From Eubacteriales bacterium (lineage in GTDB: Bacteria; Bacillota; Clostridia; Oscillospirales; CAG-382): DNA of 8,024 bases. The DNA is taken from positions 1 to 8,024 of the forward strand of contig JAQVQF010000108.1 of the NCBI GenBank assembly GCA_028701715.1, written 5' to 3'. Position 1 is the first letter of the stretch, and each line of letters opens with the position of its first letter. The position numbers and the translations under genes are program-made. Positions 5,625 to 8,024 of the stretch are shown in pieces. The notes beneath the pieces were generated by a model. That model was not told where the DNA came from. It saw nothing but the letters and a program-made list of their open reading frames with translations, and did no database searches.

Positions 5625-6774
5625 AATTAAAAAGCGCCGCGAGCCTTTAATTCACATTTCAAAACGTATCTCCGTCGCTGCCTGGAAAGCGTGGCTCATT
5701 CGTTTGGGCGCGTTTTTGGGAGCGTTAACATTTATCGCACTGTTCGTATATCTCATATTCGGTATAAATCCTTCCGACTTGTATTCAACCATGTTCAAGG
5801 GCGCTTTTGTGGGTAAAAATTATCTTATACCTACACTGAAAGCGGCCGCAAAGCTGCTTTGTATAGCGGTTGCGCTTGCTCCCGCGTTTAAAATGAGATT
5901 TTGGAATATCGGCGCCGAAGGACAGATGCTTGCCGGAGCGATGGCGGCGGCCTTTGTAATGCGCGAATACTCCGCAATGCCCAACTGGCTGCTCCTTCTT
6001 GTGATGTGCTTATTCAGCATAATAGCCGGCGGCATATGGGGACTTATTCCCGCGGTGTTCAAGGCCAAATTCGGGACCAACGAAACGTTGTTCACCCTAA
6101 TGATGAACTATATAGCGGCAAAAATTGTCGATTATTTTTATAATATCTGGCGCGGAGCAAAATCGGCTCTCGGCTTGATAAACGGAAATGTGCTGCAGAA
6201 GGATATATACGAAAAAGGCTATCTCCGTTATTTCTGGTCGGGAAAAAACGATTCCGTATGGTATAAAAGCGAAGACACCTGGTATATCATAATTATCGGC
6301 ATAATAGCCATCCTGATGTATGTATATTTGAAAAAGACCAAGCAAGGCTATGAAATAGCCGTCGTGGGCGATTCTCAGAATACCGCCCGCTACGCCGGAA
6401 TCAGCGTAAACAAGGTTATAATACGCACCATGATAATATCCGGCGCGATATGCGGCCTTTGCGGCTTTATGACCGTTTCCTTCCAAAGCCATTCGATATC
6501 TTCGGAAATCGCAGGGGGATACGGCTTTACCGCAATAATCGTAGCGTGGATGTCGCGCATGAACACGCTTGCCATGGCGGGTGTATCCGTGCTGGTAATA
6601 GCACTCGAAAACGGCTCGCAGGCGGTTGCCAATGCTTACAGCACCTCCACGGGATTTCCGTCGAGCACCGCGAGTATTATCGTGAGCGTTTTCCTGATGT
6701 TCATTATAGGAAGTGAATTTTTTATTAATTATAAAATTAATTTCCGCCATATTTCCGCAAAGGAGGTTGCTTAA
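5614..6774 (+). CDS. BMP-type importer permease 1 (NupP-like, BPD_transp_2)
   Basis: Integral membrane subunit forming half of the translocation path, 386 residues from ATG 5614. A basic N-terminus (KIKKRREP) precedes the first membrane segment (about 29-49). Family landmarks are FWNIGAEGQ (96-104), GTNETLFTLMMNYIA (154-168) and YEIAVVGDSQNTARYAGISV (246-265), the last being the cytoplasmic loop expected to contact the ATPase. A hydrophilic loop of about 45 residues (177-221) with several Trp/Tyr separates the two halves, as usual for the larger permease in this family. Further membrane segments lie at about 79-92, 106-116, 125-147, 223-239, 269-289, 304-333 and 354-372. The gene overlaps the ATPase end by 11 bases and abuts permease 2. 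Nucleoside specificity is inferred from context. Confidence 0.93.
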   Translation: MENKIKKRREPLIHISKRISVAAWKAWLIRLGAFLGALTFIALFVYLIFGINPSDLYSTMFKGAFVGKNYLIPTLKAAAKLLCIAVALAPAFKMRFWNIGAEGQMLAGAMAAAFVMREYSAMPNWLLLLVMCLFSIIAGGIWGLIPAVFKAKFGTNETLFTLMMNYIAAKIVDYFYNIWRGAKSALGLINGNVLQKDIYEKGYLRYFWSGKNDSVWYKSEDTWYIIIIGIIAILMYVYLKKTKQGYEIAVVGDSQNTARYAGISVNKVIIRTMIISGAICGLCGFMTVSFQSHSISSEIAGGYGFTAIIVAWMSRMNTLAMAGVSVLVIALENGSQAVANAYSTSTGFPSSTASIIVSVFLMFIIGSEFFINYKINFRHISAKEVA

Positions 6775-7752
6775 ATGTCTGCAATTCTTACCTGGCTGCA
6801 TCAGGCGATAGTTTTCGGCGCGTTTATCATGCTTGCCGCCGTAGGTGAGCTGCTGACCGAAAAAGCGGGCAATTTAAATCTCGGCACGCCCGGCACCATG
6901 TGCGTCGGAGCGGCAGCCGGTATCGCCGGACTGGATATTTATAAAACCTCCGGCGGGTCGAACACCTTCCTGCTCATCATTATCGCGTTGAGCTCGGCTT
7001 TCGCTGCCGCGGCGTTTATGGGATTTATATACAGTCTGTTTACGACAACCCTCCGTATAAATCAAAATGTGGTGGGGCTTGTGCTGACTATTTTCGGCGT
7101 GGGACTCGCAAAATTCATATCCGCGACAGTCGTGCATATACCGTCAAGCGGCAATGTCCGTTTCGACGACGCTTACGCGGTATTCAACGCCAAAATCCCC
7201 TGGCTTTCATCTTCATTGGGCGCGGTCTCCGATTTGCTGTTTAACTACGGCTTTATGTTCTATCTGACTTTGCTGATAATCGTCGGTATATCATTGTTTT
7301 TATACAGAACGCGAACAGGTCTGTCTCTCCGTTCGGTGGGCGAAAATCCCGGCACCGCGGACGCCGCCGGTATTAATGTTATTAAATACAAATATTTTGC
7401 AAGCTGCATAGGTTCGGGCCTGACAGGGCTTGCGGGTATTTTCTGTGTTATGGAATTCAAGAGCGGAGCTTGGTCGACCACCGATATTTCATCTATAAGA
7501 GCCTTCGGCTGGCTGGCGGTGGCGCTTGTCATTTTCGCCATGTGGAAGCCGCTTAACCTTATTTGGGGCTCGCTGGTTTTCGGCGTGTTCTATTGGGCTT
7601 ACCAGCATCTGTTTAAAATACCCACCGACCTGACACAAATGCTGCCTTATATAGTAACCATTATAGTGCTTATTGTGGTCAGCTTCCGCAGTAAAAAAGA
7701 AAATCAGGGTCCGGCATCTCTCGGCCTTTCCTATTTCCGGGAAGACCGTTAA
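6775..7752 (+). CDS. BMP-type importer permease 2 (NupQ-like, BPD_transp_2)
   Basis: Second membrane subunit of the importer, 325 residues, the shorter partner as usual in this family. Near the N-terminus, GELLTEKAGNLNLGTPG (24-40) matches the family's conserved GE-x-x-x-E-[RK]-x-G-x-LNLG-x-x-G segment. INQNVVGLVLTIFGVGLAKF (95-114) and LSLRSVGENPGTADAAGINV (183-202) are the later conserved parts, the second being the ATPase-facing loop. Membrane segments are at about 9-24, 42-52, 64-89, 98-118, 159-177, 207-225, 245-257, 262-279 and 288-303. ATG 6775 directly follows the TAA of permease 1 with AGGAGG (6761-6766) 8 bases upstream, so translation is probably coupled. The stop codon lies within a heptad repeat tract. 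It completes a lipoprotein-ATPase-permease-permease operon. Confidence 0.93.
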   Translation: MSAILTWLHQAIVFGAFIMLAAVGELLTEKAGNLNLGTPGTMCVGAAAGIAGLDIYKTSGGSNTFLLIIIALSSAFAAAAFMGFIYSLFTTTLRINQNVVGLVLTIFGVGLAKFISATVVHIPSSGNVRFDDAYAVFNAKIPWLSSSLGAVSDLLFNYGFMFYLTLLIIVGISLFLYRTRTGLSLRSVGENPGTADAAGINVIKYKYFASCIGSGLTGLAGIFCVMEFKSGAWSTTDISSIRAFGWLAVALVIFAMWKPLNLIWGSLVFGVFYWAYQHLFKIPTDLTQMLPYIVTIIVLIVVSFRSKKENQGPASLGLSYFREDR

Positions 7753-7794
7753 CCGTTAACCGTTACACGTTAAACGTAACCCTTAACTGTCAAC
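7746..7794 (+). repeat. Degenerate heptanucleotide tandem repeat (CCGTTAA family) across the permease stop
   Basis: Seven consecutive 7-base units: CCGTTAA, CCGTTAA, CCGTTAC, ACGTTAA, ACGTAAC, CCTTAAC, TGTCAAC. The first two are identical and later ones drift progressively. The TAA stop of permease 2 (7750-7752) is inside the first unit. The tract ends about 30 bases before the terminator hairpin. Confidence 0.85.
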
Positions 7795-7824
7795 CATTTT
7801 GTTTAATATATTTTAATAATATAA

Positions 7825-7864
7825 AAAACCGCGTAGTGTATTAAAATACATCTGCGCCGTTTTT
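7825..7864. terminator. Bidirectional intrinsic terminator between convergent genes
   Basis: GCGTAGTGTATT (7831-7842) pairs with AATACA and CTGCGC (7845-7850, 7852-7857), with one bulged T at 7851 and a small A-rich loop; one pair is G-T. A run of six A precedes the stem and five T follow it, so the hairpin has a T tract when read from either strand. It ends the importer operon on the plus strand and the converging gene at 7883 on the minus strand. Confidence 0.88.
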
Positions 7865-7882
7865 ATATATGAATTACAGCTT

Positions 7883-8024
7883 TTAATAACGCTTGGAAAA
7901 CGGGACGGCCGCTTTTATCTGTACCGTTTGTTTTACCCATTTTCGGACTAAAGCTCTACCGGCGACGCTTTGCCAGTCTTTTTCCAAATCCTCGTGACAT
8001 TTTTGTCCTAAGCCCTGCCTTGAA
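7883..8024 (-). CDS. 3' end of an unrecognised gene, partial (N-terminus outside window)
   Basis: One minus-strand frame is open from the window edge for 46 codons to TAA at 7885-7883; the other two minus frames contain early stops. The visible C-terminus is basic and Trp-containing, including KCHEDLEKDWQSVAGR, WVKQTVQIKAAV and the last residues PFSKRY. It looks like a soluble, folded protein end, but I do not recognise a family. Support for a real gene comes from position: the stop is followed about 26 bases later by the terminator hairpin, which has a strong T tract on this strand. The frame is short, so chance openness is possible. Confidence 0.45.
   Translation of the reverse strand, partial: SRQGLGQKCHEDLEKDWQSVAGRALVRKWVKQTVQIKAAVPFSKRY

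Noticed and set aside
6097..6801. 234-codon minus-strand frame inside permease 1
   Set aside because: Antisense shadow. The plus strand encodes conserved permease motifs with correct start, ribosome binding site and operon spacing.

Overview
The window looks like chromosomal DNA from a low-to-moderate GC Firmicute, most likely a Clostridia/Oscillospirales-type anaerobe. This is inference from four things: strong AGGAGG ribosome binding sites, a Gram-positive-style lipoprotein with a lipobox and a Ser/Thr/Gln-rich tether, a Bacillus-type xanthine phosphoribosyltransferase, and a PflX-type radical SAM protein. No mobile element, CRISPR array, tRNA or rRNA was seen.

Left part (1-780). The 5' two thirds of a manganese efflux pump (MntP) reads leftward off the window edge. 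Its roughly 220-base leader carries a yybP-ykoY (manganese) riboswitch. The 3' strand of the riboswitch P1 helix overlaps a perfect 10-bp intrinsic terminator stem, which gives a readable ON-switch design. A consensus promoter with an extended -10 lies just upstream and stands back-to-back with a promoter for the rightward radical SAM gene.

Middle (780-2464). A PflX-like radical SAM protein reads rightward, followed by an AT-rich 224-base spacer without a recognisable terminator or purine riboswitch. Then comes xanthine phosphoribosyltransferase (xpt) with its own plausible promoter.

Right part (2550-7752). A complete BMP-family ABC importer follows: substrate-binding lipoprotein, double-NBD ATPase, and two permeases of the BPD_transp_2 type, the same gene order as nucleoside importers such as NupNOPQ. 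A 9-bp perfect stem-loop with a T-rich tail sits between the lipoprotein and the ATPase, probably letting the binding protein be made in excess. The ATPase and first permease overlap by 11 bases, and the two permeases abut. Together with xpt this reads as a purine salvage unit: import of a purine nucleoside or base, then conversion of xanthine to XMP with PRPP.

End (7753-8024). Degenerate 7-bp repeats run through the stop codon of the last permease. A strong bidirectional terminator follows, then the 3' end of an unrecognised convergent gene on the minus strand. Perfect or near-perfect 7-bp tandem repeats occur at three gene boundaries in the window, which is the least explained pattern here. 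I did not find an undescribed system. The most informative elements are the manganese riboswitch/terminator, the intra-operon attenuator, the asymmetric ATPase and the heptad repeats.
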